DNA of 64,000 nucleotides from Beta vulgaris subsp. vulgaris (Eukaryota; Streptophyta; Magnoliopsida; Caryophyllales; Amaranthaceae): contig NC_079207.1 of the NCBI RefSeq assembly GCF_026745355.1, positions 12,416,838-12,480,837 on the forward strand, given 5' to 3'. How positions within the stretch are numbered: position 1 is the stretch's first letter; every line of letters starts with the position of its first letter. The notes beneath the pieces were generated by a model. The model had not been told where the DNA came from, ran no database searches, and saw only the letters and a program-made list of their open reading frames with translations. Below are positions 46,007-58,660 of the stretch, in pieces. Made by a program: the position numbers and the translations under genes.

Positions 46007-46322
46007 CTCCCTCCGTTTCCTAAAGATTTTCCCACTTACTGTTCCTACAGATACCAAGGAAAATCAAGTTGTGTGGGGCATGGTGTGAGTAAAGTAGAGA
46101 GAGAAAGGGGTTAAGATAAATAAACAAATAAAAAGGGGTAAAGTAGGAGAGAGAAAGGGAGTAAAATTGAATTAATAATGTAATGGTGGACCATATGATA
46201 GTGACATGAGAGGGTAGATAGGGAAATTTGTTTTGCCAAATAAGGAATAAAGTAAAAGAGGGAAGATCTTTTGGAAACACCCTTAAACGAAAAGAGGGAA
46301 GATCTTTAGGAAATGGAGGGAG
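46007..46322. mobile_element. Stowaway MITE next to the Helitron 3' end
   Basis: 316 bp between TA repeats. CTCCCTCCGTTTCCTAAAGA pairs with TCTTTAGGAAATGGAGGGAG. A second GGGAAGATCTTTTGGAAA segment just inside the right end suggests a short terminal duplication. Confidence 0.82.
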
Positions 46323-46685
46323 TATGTAACAACGATTTTGGGAATAAGCTTGGGGAGAATAACTAATAAGGGGGTTTTGAATAAAGGGTAAGAAATATAA
46401 GTGTTCATATGTGTTATAACTTATAATACAGTTATAAAGGGCTTTTATGTTGATTGTGGTTTTGTTATTTATATTTTCGAAATGTTAGTTTTTTCATAAT
46501 TTTTATTAAATTAAAGATATTAATATATATACTCTGGACATAAGAAATCATAAAGCAAAAGTCTCTACATCCTCAATTAATTGTCTTGTACATTAGTTTG
46601 GTCGATCAATTTTTAAATAATTGCCCTATTAACAAGAATAGAAAATCTATCCCACCATACTCACTCAACTCATATAATATAGGGC
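46323..46685. other. Intergenic, nothing recognised
   Basis: AT-rich; no motif. Confidence 0.35.
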
Positions 46686-46693
46686 TCTCCAGT

Positions 46694-47103
46694 TTAGAGT
46701 GTAAATGATTCGAGTCGAGTTCAAGTTTGTGCTAGCTTGACTCGACTCGTTAGCATTTCGAGTTGAGCTCGAGTTAGGTTATTGAGTCAAGTTCACTCGA
46801 GACGATTTTGGGCCAATCTTTGATCGAGTCATGTTTTGATCGAGTAGATTTCGAGTAGCTTGTGTGTCTCGTGTTAAAAGCAGCCCTACGGTAGAAAATA
46901 TCTCAAATTTAGGTATTTTTCTATATACATATATAATTGGGTATTCGATTTTCTCACAAGTGTTCGATCAGTCGACTATTGGATTGCTCAATCGAGTCTA
47001 CCTCAAAGTTCGATTCGCACTCACTTGAGCCGAGCTTTGATCGAGTTTTAACAGAGTCGATTTCAAGCAGCTCGCGAACTATGTTGCCTCATTTACACCC
47101 TTA
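46694..47103. mobile_element. Non-autonomous hAT-like element, CGAGTCGAG word array
   Basis: Ends TTAGAGTGTAAATGA and TCATTTACACCCTTA are imperfect inverted repeats. The 8-bp flanks TCTCCAGT (46686-46693) and TCTCTAGT (47104-47111) differ at one base. The body is filled with CGAGT/ACTCG/GATCGAGT variants around a short AT-rich middle. Confidence 0.7.
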
Positions 47104-47111
47104 TCTCTAGT

Positions 47112-47499
47112 CTCTACTCTTTATCTTTCTCTCACACTCTCTTTACTCTACATGTTTGTGTTTGTGGGGCATGCCACCAACTCTTTCTCTTGTTTTATTA
47201 ATTTTTTATAATTTTTCATTTACTCTATCTACCTAAACAACCTACACACTTTAATTCTCTACTATTTATTTTAATATGTGTGCCTAAACTTAACATGACA
47301 ATTAATAGAGGACAAAATAAGTAGGTGTTAATAATTATTAAAAGACTAAATTGATAAACATGACAACTCAAGATGTGTCAATAGGGCCACCATACGAGAC
47401 ACTATGATCGATCCTTGATTATTACCCTCTCTGTCTCATATAAATCACAACACTTTCATATATGACCATATTAATTGCAGCACTTTGATTTTAGGTCTG
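47112..47499. other. Intergenic with MITE-like scraps
   Basis: Near 47420-47500 a sequence reading CCCTCTCTGTCTCATATAAAT resembles one degraded Stowaway end; no partner was found. Confidence 0.35.
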
Positions 47500-48317
47500 G
47501 ACCCACTATTTATATCATTTCCCACTCTAAAATTGTCGTCGGTGGTCGGCCGAAAAGTGTGAGGCGACGAAGGTTACGTGGTTGTGGGAGAGTGAGAGAG
47601 AGAGTAAGGAGAAGTGAGGATGAGGTAGAGTCGTGATTTTTGAAAGGGTGAAGAGAGAGTAAAATTTGTGAAAAGGGTTTAATGTGGGCTGGCGTCAGGT
47701 CGCACGGGCGTGCGTGATCTTGCACGGGCGTGCAAACCTGAAGAAAATGCATCCCAAGTGGTCGTGCGATGTCGCTCTGGCATGCACGTCTTTGCTCGAG
47801 TGTGCACGCTAAAGGAATAACCTTTACAATACCGTTTGTTTTGACTGCTCGGTCGTGTGACCTACAATCAGACGACAATTTACCTAATCTAAATATTTTT
47901 TTATTGTTGTTTTTTTTTCTTTATGGGATTAAATCAAAAAGATTAGCAAATGAAGCTATGAGAATAGTAAATAAAGTATGACAAGTCTTAAAAAAATAAG
48001 TAAAAATAAACTAAAGCAAAATGAAAAGAGAAGAGAAAGAGAAAAAAAAAAATTCGGTTGCCTCCCAATAAGCGCTAGTTTTTAAGGTCATTAGCTCGAC
48101 CTCCTCAATTGTCAATTAGATGAAGGGATGGAGAGTATGATGTCAACTCTCTCAGCAATAAGATCTACAGCTCAGTAGTGCTTCAATCTGTGGCCATTTA
48201 CCTTGAATGTTCCATAGTACCACCGAACCATAAGGGAAGACTTTACAAACCTTGAATGGACCCGACCACCGCGAACAGATTTATCCAAGAAATAGCTTCA
48301 GACGGGAATTAAAAAGA
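47500..48317 (-). pseudogene. Ty3/Gypsy remnant: integrase C-terminus and 3' region
   Basis: On the minus strand 48310-48170 reads SRLKLFLG, RWSGPFKVCKVFPYGSV and, after frameshifts, FKVNG-like sequence. This is the end of an Athila/Tat-type Gypsy integrase (RSRWSGPF...V.P.G.VE...FKVNG.RLK.Y). It is followed by the WEA/GGCAACC-type pol end near 48055. The segment 47510-47880 carries repeated GCACGCCCGTGC words and a 122-aa frame without recognised domains. No LTR pair is visible. Confidence 0.6.
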
Positions 48318-48361
48318 CACTAGTAGAGAAAGGTCGATTTGCATCGGACCTGGTACCCCTA
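48318..48361 (+). mobile_element. Orphan CACTA transposon end
   Basis: CACTAGTAGAGAAAGGTCGA followed by TTTGCATCGGACC matches the terminus of the complete CACTA element at 48869. Tandem-unit sequence begins directly after it and no second end is present. Confidence 0.5.
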
Positions 48362-50738
48362 TATGTGTGATGATCTGAAAAGAAAATTATTAAGCGATTT
48401 TACCATGATCCTCTTTTGCGAGTTTTCAAAACTTGGCAACGCATTTTTGTACATGAATTGGTGTTCTTCTTTAATGTCAAGACCGGAGTGTTGGTCAATC
48501 CAGACGTGATGCTGCCAAATGATTCAAATTTGCTAGATATTCTTTGGGGGAAAAAAACAGTTTTGGGTGCAAAAACTGCAACGTATGTTTAGATTTTGTT
48601 TGACAACAACTACCTCACGAATCGAAACACAAAGATGTTTGAACATCGACTTCGTTTAATACATCTACTTCCTACTTTCCTATGTCGTTATTTCGGTCTA
48701 CGTAAGAATTTAAACTTACAATAAATTTACTAATGCAATTTATTTTATTCTCGTGAATCTTTTTTTTCTTCTTTCTAGAATAGAGTAAGAGAGACTCATT
48801 TCACACTCAATAAAATAGATCCAACATAAAGCTTTGAGAGTAAAGACAATGTTTTACGGATAAAAAATCACTAGTAGAAAAACGATGATTTGCGTCCCCT
48901 GATGTGCGTCGCACTGAAACGAAAATGACACAAAAACTCTATTTGCGTCGCACGCCACACAGTGTACGACGCAAACATCAACAAACATATCAGGTATACG
49001 AGCAATATGTGTCGCACCCTCTGTGTGTGCGATTGCCTTTATGCGTCGCATGTTTCTGTGGTGCGACACATATTGTTGCGTTGTAGTGTGGAGAACGGAG
49101 GCAATCTGCGTCCCACTAAGGGTTGTGTGCGACGCACAAAGGCAATATGCGTCGGACCCTCTAACTCGTCGGACGCAGATCAGTCCAAGGCCCAACTCAC
49201 TTGTTTACTAAAACACCGCGCCTTTTAGATATTCTCTCATCTCAAACCCTAAAACACCCGCCTCTCTCTCTCACCCTCAAACCCTCTCTCACTGCACCTC
49301 ACCCTCAAACCCTAAAACACCCGCCTCTCTCTCTCACTGTGTCTCTCTCTCTCCTCGCCACTCTTTCAACTTCTTCATTGTTTCTTCTCCTTTTCTCTTT
49401 CTCTTCATCAGTTGAATGTTGATTAATTTCTATTTGTGATAATTGTTATTGATTTTGAGTAAAATTTTGAAAATTTACAGCGAAAAATACGTCGGAGTTC
49501 GTGTTTCAATCTCTCTCTCCTCGTCACGCTAATTTCGTCTGTTGCATTACATTACGTCGCAGTTTGTTGTTGTTGGTGCTGTTGCGGTCGTTATTGTTAC
49601 GGTCACCATCGAGAAGCCAGAAGGTTTTAGATCTCCCGTCATCAAAGATTAACAAGAACGCATCGCTCATTCTCAGGTTTTTAGGATCTTTAGTTGTATT
49701 ACATTAGTTGTTGAGAGATTCAATTTTAGGATTTTTAGGATTTTTAGAGTATTTTTTGATTGGATTAACAAATTGTTGCTTCAATTTTTCATTGTATTTC
49801 TACATTCTTTCAGATCTGCGCGTTTTTTTTAATTTCTTTGTTGTTTTTAGTTCTTGATTTTGTACATATTTTTTATTTTTCATTGTATTTCTACATTCTT
49901 TCAGATCTGCACGTTTTTTTTATTTCTTTGTTGTTTTTAGTTCTTGATTTTGTACATATTTTTTCGAATTTCGCAATGTGTTCGCTTCATCGTTGCACTT
50001 GATGATGTCGTGATGTATTGTTTCATCGACCTCTATTAATATTATTCAGTATTATTGCAGTCGAAAAGTTCAGCAGTATTCTTGATTTATTATTCTTGAT
50101 GTATCTTTAATTTGTATCTCTTTTACACTCCTCTTCCCAATTTTTGTGTTGTTGTATCTCTGTTGTTGTACTTTATTGCAAGTTTGCAACAGCCTCATTC
50201 CAAGTCTTTTTAATTAAAAAACAAAAAAATAAAAAAAAAATTGCAATTTGCGTCGCACGTAGCCCGAGGTGCGACGCAAATCACTCATCTGCGTCGCACC
50301 CTAGGCAATGTGCGATGCACATTACCCTTTGAGCTTGCTGTTGGGCTGGGGAGAGCCATCTGCGTCGCACCGTATACAACGTGCGACGCAAATAGCTAAC
50401 TAATCTGCGTCGTTTTCGCATATGACGCAAATCAATTTCAGGTCATCTGTGTCGTGGCCTGTACCATCGGACCGAAGTCCGACGCAAATAGGGGTCCAGG
50501 GTCCGACGCAAATCAATATTTTTGTACTAGTGAATAACAGCGACACATAACCATTTATTTTGGTCTTCGCCCATCTTTTGCCCTATCTTGTCAAGTTTTC
50601 TCTCGATTTTTTACTTTATTTTGGATGGAGGTAGATTATTTTGTCAGTTCAATATATAAAAGTTGTGTCCAATTTTAATATGAAATCGATTTAATGTGAT
50701 ATTTGGTCGTACGCGTCGTAGGTTGCTAAAGGTCATTT
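48362..50738 (+). repeat. Tandem unit U0 (partial, split by CACTA)
   Basis: Starts inside block A (GATGATCTGAAAAG) and keeps GVLVNPDVMLPNDSNLLDIL uninterrupted through LLDILWGKKTVLGAKTATYV. It lacks block B and C of its own unit upstream. The CACTA element occupies 48869-50532. Confidence 0.8.
48869..50532. mobile_element. Non-autonomous CACTA (En/Spm) element
   Basis: Ends CACTAGTAGAAAAACGATGA and TATTTTTGTACTAGTG are inverted repeats, flanked by AAT on both sides (48866-48868, 50533-50535). Other tandem units show the uninterrupted target GGATAAAAAATAACAGCG. Both subterminal regions carry many TGCGTCGCAC / GTGCGACGCA copies in both orientations, typical of CACTA subterminal repeats. The middle (49190-50240) has CT-rich and T-rich DNA and only short frames; no transposase was recognised. 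Confidence 0.9.
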
Positions 50739-51962
50739 GCTTTTTCGACACGGTTCCAAACAATTGCATAATTTGATCAATCGGGGAAAGATGTTGATTA
50801 TTTCTTTATTCATCATATATCGCATGCCACAAAATCCGGGTTTTCATTACTTGGATCGTGATTTCGCGGTGAAAAAAATGTTGATAATTTTGTAGTGCAA
50901 GAAATTAAGAGAGATTGGTATGTTATAGTCACACCCAAAATTAAGGATCCGAGAACATGAAAACATGACATCGTGTGTCTTTTGTTAATGGGTGAACTAC
51001 AAAAACATGTGAGAAGTTCAGAGAGCTTAATGTCAGAAACAAACTTCATTCCCTTAGTAACTTTATTCTTTCTATTTTCAGTCTGATTTATATCATTTCT
51101 CGTTTTTACCTTTAATAATTTGTTTCAGCCTCAACAGAAATGACTGTCTTGTTTGATTTGAACAATATTTTACTTCTATTATGAAATACCAACATCAGTA
51201 GTAGTATGGTCTATGGTGATAAAACGGTAGTCAATGGACAGATATATTGTGTAATGGTCTGAAAAAGAAGATTATCAAGCGATTTTACCATGGATCCTCG
51301 TTTGCGAGTTTTCAAAACTTGGCAACACATTTTTGTACATGAATTGGTGTTCTTATTTAATGTCAAGACTGGAGTGTTGGTCAATCCAGACGTGATGCTG
51401 CCAAATGATTCAAATTTGTTAGATATTCTTTGGGGGAAGAAAACAGTTTTGGATGCAAAAGCCGCAACCTGTGTTTAGATTTTGTTTGACAATAGCTACC
51501 TCACGAATCGAACCACAAAGATGTGCGAACATCTAATTCGTTGAGTACATATACCTCTCACTTTCTTATGTCACTATTTCGGTCTACGTAAGAATTTAAA
51601 CTTACAAAAAAAATTTACTAATGCAATTTATTTTATTCTCGTGAATTTTTTTTTTCCTTCCTTCTAGAAAAGAGTAAGAGAGACTCATTTCACACTCAAT
51701 AAAATAGATCCAACATAAAGTTTTGAGAGGTAAAGACAATGTTTTACGGATAAAAAATAACAGCGACACATAACCATTTATTTTGGTCTTCGCCCATCTT
51801 TTGCCCTATCTTGTAAAGTTTTCTCTCGATTTTTTTACTTTATATTAGATGGAGGTAGATTATATTGCCAATTCAATACATAAAAGTTTTGTCCAATTTT
51901 AATATGAAATCGATTTAACGTGAAAATTGGTCGTACGCGTTGTAGGTTGCTAAAGGTCACTT
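50739..51962 (+). repeat. Tandem unit U1 (short variant)
   Basis: 1224 bp. It lacks an ~86-bp stretch present in the other units between TAATCTGTTTC and AGCCTCAACA, and its block B is frameshifted. Its block A (51290-51478) is the best preserved, reading FKTWQHIFVHELVFLFNVKT and GVLVNPDVMLPNDSNLLDIL without the deletion seen in U3-U5. Confidence 0.85.
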
Positions 51963-53305
51963 GCTTTTTCGACACGGTTTCAAACCATTGCAAAAATTGA
52001 TCAATCGGGGAAATATGTTGATTATTTCTTTATTCATCATATATTGCATGCAACAAAATCCGGGTTTTCATTGTCTTGATCGTGATTTCGAGTTGAAAAA
52101 AAATGTTGATAATTTTGTGGTGCTTGAAATTAAGAGAGTTTGGTATGCTATAGTCACACCAAAAATAAAGGATCTGAGAACATGAAAACATGATAACGTG
52201 TGCCTTTTGTAAATGGTGAACTACAAAAACATGCGAAAACCATCCTCCAATTCAACAAGGGAGAACAAGCAGTTGAATTTTGTCTTGACAAGTTCAGAGA
52301 GCTTGACATCAGAAACACTTCATTCCCTTGCTAAAATTTTATCCTTTCTATTTTGAGTCTAATTTATGAAATTTTCGATTTTACCTTTAATAATCTGTTT
52401 CTTATAAATATGGTTCAATATTTACATAATAGACAGGGAACAAAACTCTTATATAGTTTTCAAAGAATAAAAACAGCCTCACACACACATGACTGTCTTG
52501 TTTGATTCGAACAATATTTTACTTCTATTAAAAAATACCCACATCTGTAATAGTATGATATATGGTGATAAAAATGATAGTCAATTGACAGGTATATTGT
52601 GTGATGATCTGAAAAGAATATTATCAAGCGATTTTACCATGGATCCTCGTTTGCGAGTTTTCAAAACTTGTCAATGCATTTTTGTACATGAATTGGTGTT
52701 CTTCTTTAATGTCAAGACGGAGTGTGGTCAATCCGACGTGATGCTGCCAAATGATTCAAATTTGTTAGATATTCTTTGGGGAAGAAAAAGTTTTGGATGC
52801 AAAAGCCGCAACAGTGTTTAGATTTTGTTTGACAATAGCTACCTCACGAATCGAACCACAAAGATGTGCGAACATCTATACTTGTTGAGTATATTACCTC
52901 TCACTTTCTTATGTCACTATTTCGGTCTACGTAAGAATTTAAACTTACAAAAAAAATTTACTAATGCAATTTATTTTATTCTCGTGAATTTATTTTTCAT
53001 TCCTTCTAGAAAAAAAGAGTAAGAGAGACTCATTTCACACGCAATAAAATAGATCCAACATAAAGTTTTGAGAGGTAAAGATAATGTTTTACGGATAAAA
53101 AATAACAGCGACACATAACCATTTATTTTGGTCTTCGCCCATCTTTTGCCTTGTCTTGTAAAGTTATCTCTCGATTTTTACTTTATTTTAGATGGAGGTA
53201 GATTATTTTGCCAATTCAATATATAAAAGTTGTGTCCAATTTTAATATGAAATCGATTTAACGTGAAATTTGGTCGTACGCGTTGTAGGTTGCTAAAGGT
53301 CACTT
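51963..53305 (+). repeat. Tandem unit U2
   Basis: Block B is open (NRGNMLIISLFIIYCMQQNP), block C has ILQFNKGEQAVEFCLDKF-type sequence, and block A (52489-52821) is damaged differently from its neighbours: KTECGQSDVMLPND in place of KTGVLVNPDVMLPND. Confidence 0.88.
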
Positions 53306-54653
53306 GCTTTTTCGACACGGTTTCAAACCATTGCAAAAATTGATCAATCGGGGAAATATGTTGATTATTTCTTTATTCATCATATATTGCATGCAACAAA
53401 ATCCGGGTTTTCATTGTCTGGATCGTGATTTCGAGTTGAAAAAAAATGTTGATAATTTTGTGGTGCTTGAAATTAAGAGAGTTTGGTATGATATAGTCAC
53501 ACCAAAAATAAAGGATTCGAGAACATGAAAACATGACAACGTGTGCCTTTTGTAAATGGTGAACTACAAAAACATGCGAAAACCATCCTCCAGTTCAACA
53601 ACGGAGAACAAGCAGTTGAATTTTGTCTTGACAAGTTCAGAGAGCTTGACATCAGAAACAACTTCATTCCCTTGCAAATATTTATCCTTTCTATTTTGAG
53701 TCTAATTTATGAAATTTCTCGTTTTACCTTTATAATTCTGTTTCTTATAAATATGGTTCAAATATTTACATAATAGACAGGGAACAAAACCTCTTATATA
53801 GTTTTCAAAGAATAAAACAGCCTCAACACACTGACTGTCTTGTTTGATTCGAACAATATTTTACTTCTATTAAAAAATACCCACATCTGTAGTAGTATGA
53901 TATATGGTGATAAAAATGATAGTCAATTGACAGGTATATTGTGTGATGATCTGAAAAGAAGATTATCAAGCGATTTTACCATGGATCCTCGTTTGCGAGT
54001 TTTCAAAACTTGGCAACGCATTTTTGTACATGAATTGGTGTTCTTCTTTAATGTCAAAACCGGAGTGTGGTCAATCCAGACGTGATACTGCCAAATGATT
54101 CAAATTTGTTAGATATTCTTTGGGGAAGAAAATAGTTTTGGATGCAAAAGCCGCAACCTGTGTTTAGATTTTGTTTGACAATAGCTACCTCACGAATCGA
54201 ACCACAAAGATGTGCGAACATCTAATTCGTTGAGTACATATACCTCTCACTTTCTTATGTCACTATTTCGGTCTACGTAAGAATTCAAACTTACAAAAAA
54301 AAATTTACTAATGCAATTTATTTTATTCTCGTGAATTTTTTTTTTCCTTACTTCTAGAAAAAAAGAGTAAGAGAGACTCATTTCACACTCAATAAAATAG
54401 ATCCAACATAAAGTTTTGAGAGGTAAAGACAATGTTTTACGGATAAAAAATAACAGCGACACATAACCATTTATTTTGGTCTTCGCCCATCTTTTGCCTT
54501 GTCTTGTAAAGTTATCTCTCGATTTTTAACTTTATTTTAGATGGGGATAGATTATTTTGCCAATTCAAATATAAAAGTTGTGTCCAATTTTAATATGAAA
54601 TCGATTTAACGTGAAATTTGGTCGTACGCGTTGTAGGTTGCTAAAGGTCACTT
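53306..54653 (+). repeat. Tandem unit U3
   Basis: 1348 bp. Block B and block C (53543-53773) are open. Block A (53840-54085) ends early at GVWSIQT because two bases of GTGTTGGTC are missing. Confidence 0.88.
53543..54160 (+). pseudogene. Representative unit blocks C and A, unrecognised protein
   Basis: Block C reads ELQKHAKTILQFNNGEQAVE then FCLDKFRELDIRN. Block A reads MIYGDKNDSQLTG then CDDLKRRLSSDFTMDPRLRV, then FKTWQRIFVHELVFFFNVKT. The frame is kept across many copies despite third-base change and spacer indels, which suggests descent from exons of a real gene, with spacers as introns. I do not recognise a family, catalytic motif, signal peptide or clear membrane segment. Later frame loss says the copies here are decayed. 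Confidence 0.5.
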
Positions 54654-55990
54654 GCTTTTTCGACACGGTTTCAAACCATTGCAAAAATTGATCAATCGGG
54701 GAAATATGTTGATTATTTCTTTATTCATCATATATTGCATGCAACAAAATCCGGGTTTTCATTGTCTGGATCGTGATTTCGAGTTGAAAAAAAATGTTGA
54801 TAATTTTGTGGTGCTTGAAATTAAGAGAGTTTGGTATGCTATAGTCACACCAAAAATAAAGGATCCGAGAACATGAAAATGACAACGTGTGCCTTTTGTA
54901 AATGGTGAACTACAAAAACATGCGAAAACCATCCTCCAGTTCAACAACGGAGAACAAGCAGTTGAATTTTGTCTTGACAAGTTCAGAGTGCTTGACATCA
55001 GAAACAAACTTCATTCCCTTGCTAAATTTTATCCTTTCTATTTTGAGTCTAATTTATGAAATTTCTCGTTTTTACCTTTAATAATCTGTTTCTTATAAAT
55101 ATGGTTCAAATATTTACATAATAGACAGGGAACAAAACCTCTTATATAGTTTTCAAAGAATAAAACAGCCTCAACACACATGACTGTCTTGTTTGATTCG
55201 AACAATATTTTACTTCTATTAAAAAATACCCACATCTGTAGTAGTATGATATATGGTGATAAAAATGATAGTCAATTGACAGGTATGTTGTGTGATGATC
55301 TGAAAAGAAGATTATCAAGCGATTTTACCATAGATCCTCGTTTGCGAGTTTTCAAAACTTGGCAACGCATTTTTGTACATGAATTGGTGTTCTTCTTTAA
55401 TGTCAAGACCGGAGTGTGGTCAATCCAGACGTGATGCTGCCAAATGATTCAAATTTGTTAGATATTCTTTGGGGAAGAAAACAGTTTTGGATGCAAAAGC
55501 CGCAACATGTGTTTAGATTTTGTTTGACAATAGCTACCTCACGAATCGAACCACAAAATGTGCGAACATCTAATTCGTTGAGTACATATACCTCTTACTT
55601 TCTATGTCACTATTTCGTTCTACGTAAGAATTTAAACTTACAAAAAAAATTTACTAATGCAATCTATTTTATTCTCGTGAATTTTTTTTCCTTCATTCTA
55701 GAAAAGAGTAAGAGAATTTCACACTCAATAAAATAGATCCAACATAAAGCTTTGAGAGGTAAAGACAATGTTTTACGGATAAAATATAACAGCGACACAT
55801 AACCATTTATTTTGGTCTTCGCCCATCTTTTGCCTTGTCTTGTAAAGTTATCTCTCGATTTTTTACTTTATTTTAGATGGAGATAGATTATTTTGCCAAT
55901 TCAATATATAAAAGTTGTGTCCAATTTTAATATGAAATCGATTTAACGTGAAATTTGGTCGTACGCGTTGTAGGTTGCTAAAGGTCACTT
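54654..55990 (+). repeat. Tandem unit U4
   Basis: 1337 bp, almost identical to U5, including the same GVWSIQT frameshift in block A and an ATAGATCCTCG change (I for M before DPRLRVF). Confidence 0.9.
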
Positions 55991-57332
55991 GCTTTTTCGA
56001 CACGGTTTCAAACCATTGCAAAAATTGATCAATCGGGGAAATATGTTGATTATTTCTTTATTCATCATATATTGCATGCAACAAAATCCGGGTTTTCATT
56101 GTCTGGATCGTGATTTCGAGTTGAAAAAAAATGTTGATAATTTTGTGGTGCTTGAAATTAAGAGAGTTTGGTATGCTATAGTCACACCAAAAATAAAGGA
56201 TCCGAGAACATGAAAACATGACAACGTGTGCCTTTTGTAAATGGTGAACTACAAAAACATGCGAAAACCATCCTCCAGTTCAACAACGGAGAACAAGCAG
56301 TTGAATTTTGTCTTGACAAGTTCAGAGTGCTTGACATCAGAAACAAACTTCATTCCCTTGCTAAATTTTATCCTTTCTATTTTGAGTCTAATTTATGAAA
56401 TTTCTCGTTTTTACCTTTAATAATCTGTTTCTTATAAATATGGTTCAAATATTTACATAATAGACAGGGAACAAAACCTCTTATATAGTTTTCAAAGAAT
56501 AAAACAGCCTCAACACACATGACTGTCTTGTTTGATTCGAACAATATTTTACTTCTATTAAAAAATACCCACATCTGTAGTAGTATGATATATGGTGATA
56601 AAAATGATAGTCAATTGACAGGTATGTTGTGTGATAATCTGAAAAGAAGATTATCAAGCGATTTTACCATAGATCCTCGTTTGCGAGTTTTCAAAACTTG
56701 GCAACGCATTTTTGTACATGAATTGGTGTTCTTCTTTAATGTCAAGACCGGAGTGTGGTCAATCCAGACGTGATGCTGCCAAATGATTCAAATTTGTTAG
56801 ATATTCTTTGGGGGAAGAAAACAGTTTTGGATGCAAAAGCCGCAACATGTGTTTAGATTTTGTTTGACAATAGCTACCTCACGAATCGAACCACAAAAAT
56901 GTGCGAACATCTATTTCGTTGAGTACATATACCTCTTACTTTCCTATGTCACTATTTCGTTCTACGTAAGAATTTAAACTTACAAAAAAAATTTACTAAT
57001 GCAATCTATTTTATTCTCGTGAATTTTTTTTCCTTCATTCTAGAAAAGAGTAAGAGAATTTCACACTCAATAAAATAGATCCAACATAAAGCTTTGAGAG
57101 GTAAAGACAATGTTTTACGGATAAAATATAACAGCGACACATAACCATTTATTTTGGTTTTCGCCCATCTTTTGCCCTATCTTGTAAAGTTTTCTCTCGA
57201 TTTTTTTCTTTATTTTAGATGGAGGTAGATTATTTTGTCAATTCAATACATAGAAGTTGTGTCCAATTTTAATATGAAATCGATTTAATGTGAAATTTGG
57301 TCGTACGCGTTGTAGGATGCTAAAGGTCACTT
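55991..57332 (+). repeat. Tandem unit U5
   Basis: 1342 bp. It shares derived changes with U4 (TTDP-to-TIDP change, GVWSIQT frameshift, TTCGTTCTACG). U4 and U5 therefore represent the most recent duplication. Confidence 0.9.
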
Positions 57333-57735
57333 GCTTTTTCGACACGGTTCCAAACAATTGCAAAAATTGATCAATCGGGGGAAAATGTTGATTATTTCTT
57401 TATTGATCATATATCGCATGCAACAAAATCCGGGTTTTCATTGTCTGGATCGTGATTTCGGGTTGAAAAAAATGTTGATAATTTTGTGGTGCTTGAAATT
57501 AAGAGAGTTTAGTATGCTATAGTCACACCAAAAATAAAGGATCCGAGAACATGAAAACATGACAACGTGTGCCTTTTGTAAATGGTGAACTACAAAAACA
57601 TGCGAAAACTATCCTCCAGTTCAACAAGGGAGAACAAGCAGTTGAATTTTGTCTTGACAAGTTCAGAGAGCTTAACATCAGTAACAAACTTCATTCCCTT
57701 GCTAAATTTTATTTTTTCTATTTTGAGTCTAATTT
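57333..57735 (+). repeat. Tandem unit U6 (truncated by Copia)
   Basis: Blocks B (57331-57522) and C (57569-57720) are present; the unit stops at GAGTCTAATTTATAT where Copia gag begins. Block A is missing. Confidence 0.85.
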
Positions 57736-58660
57736 ATATTACTTGGTATGGTTGAAGGCACTATTTCCATTCCTCCTGCTACTATTATTGATGAACGTGG
57801 TGTTTTGATTCCTAATACTCACTTCTATGAATATTTGTGTGTGGATCAACAAATAAAATCTTGGATTTTTGCCACATTGTCTAGAGATGTTTTTGTGGAT
57901 GTGCATGATTTATCTACTTCTGTAGAAATTTGGACTCCTTTACAAACTAGGTTTATGCATGGTAGTATGGCTAGATCAATGGAATTGAAGGGACGTCTAA
58001 CTCGTATTAAAAAGACTACTTCCTAGTCTATGGATGGTTATTTACGTGAGATCAAGGTTATTGCAGATTCCCTTGCTGCCAATCAGTGTCTTGTGTCGAA
58101 CCAGGATTTAATACAGTATACACTTTTTGGTATGGATCGTGATTCTGAGTATGATCACATTATTGTCACTACTTTGCTGCATTACCCGTTTCCTATTAAT
58201 TTTGATGATTTGCGCCTTAAGTTGCTCCTTCATGAACAACGTTTGATAAATTCGAAGGATGGATCTAATTCCACCGCTCATCATGCCTTAGTAGTTGTTT
58301 AGTCTACTGGTTCTAGTTCTCCCTCCAAGTCTAATTCAGGAGGGAGGAATAAGGGAAGAAACAACAGAAATCGTGGGGGTAACAATAATCGAACTAAGAA
58401 CAATCGTGGTAATGGTGGTGGTAATGGGGGTAATAATAATTCTCGTGGCTCTGGAACCAACAATAACAACAATGCTAATCGGGGATACCCCAATGGTAGG
58501 AGTAAATATTCTAACTTGTCATCCTATAGTATGCCTTGCTTGCCTAGATTATATTACTAATGATTTGTCTTCCGCAGGGAGTAATTCATCAAGTAGCAAT
58601 GTAAACTCTACCCCTACTTCCGATACTTGTGGTTTATATTACTAATGATTTGCCTTAGCT
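57736..58660 (+). pseudogene. Copia gag, N-terminally truncated
   Basis: The frame VEGTISIPPATIIDERGVLI, IKSWIFATLSRDVF and EIWTPLQTRF is the UBN2/Retrotran_gag region. After a TAG at 58024 it continues DGYLREIKVIADSLAANQ and DLIQYTLFGMDRDSEYDHII. A Gly/Asn/Arg-rich tail (58310-58500) follows, typical of Ale/Retrofit gag. The zinc knuckle is not readable. Confidence 0.88.

Noticed and set aside
48902..50520. CRISPR-like impression from repeated TGCGTCGCAC motifs
   Set aside because: The motifs are irregularly spaced, occur in both orientations, and lie within CACTA ends in a plant genome.
51961..57522. Repeated 60-110 aa frames as independent genes
   Set aside because: They are blocks of a decayed tandem unit, often with alternative starts and shared frameshifts; treated as repeat/pseudogene.
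58299..58493. Leu/Pro-rich minus-strand frame
   Set aside because: Antisense shadow of the Gly/Asn/Arg-rich gag tail.
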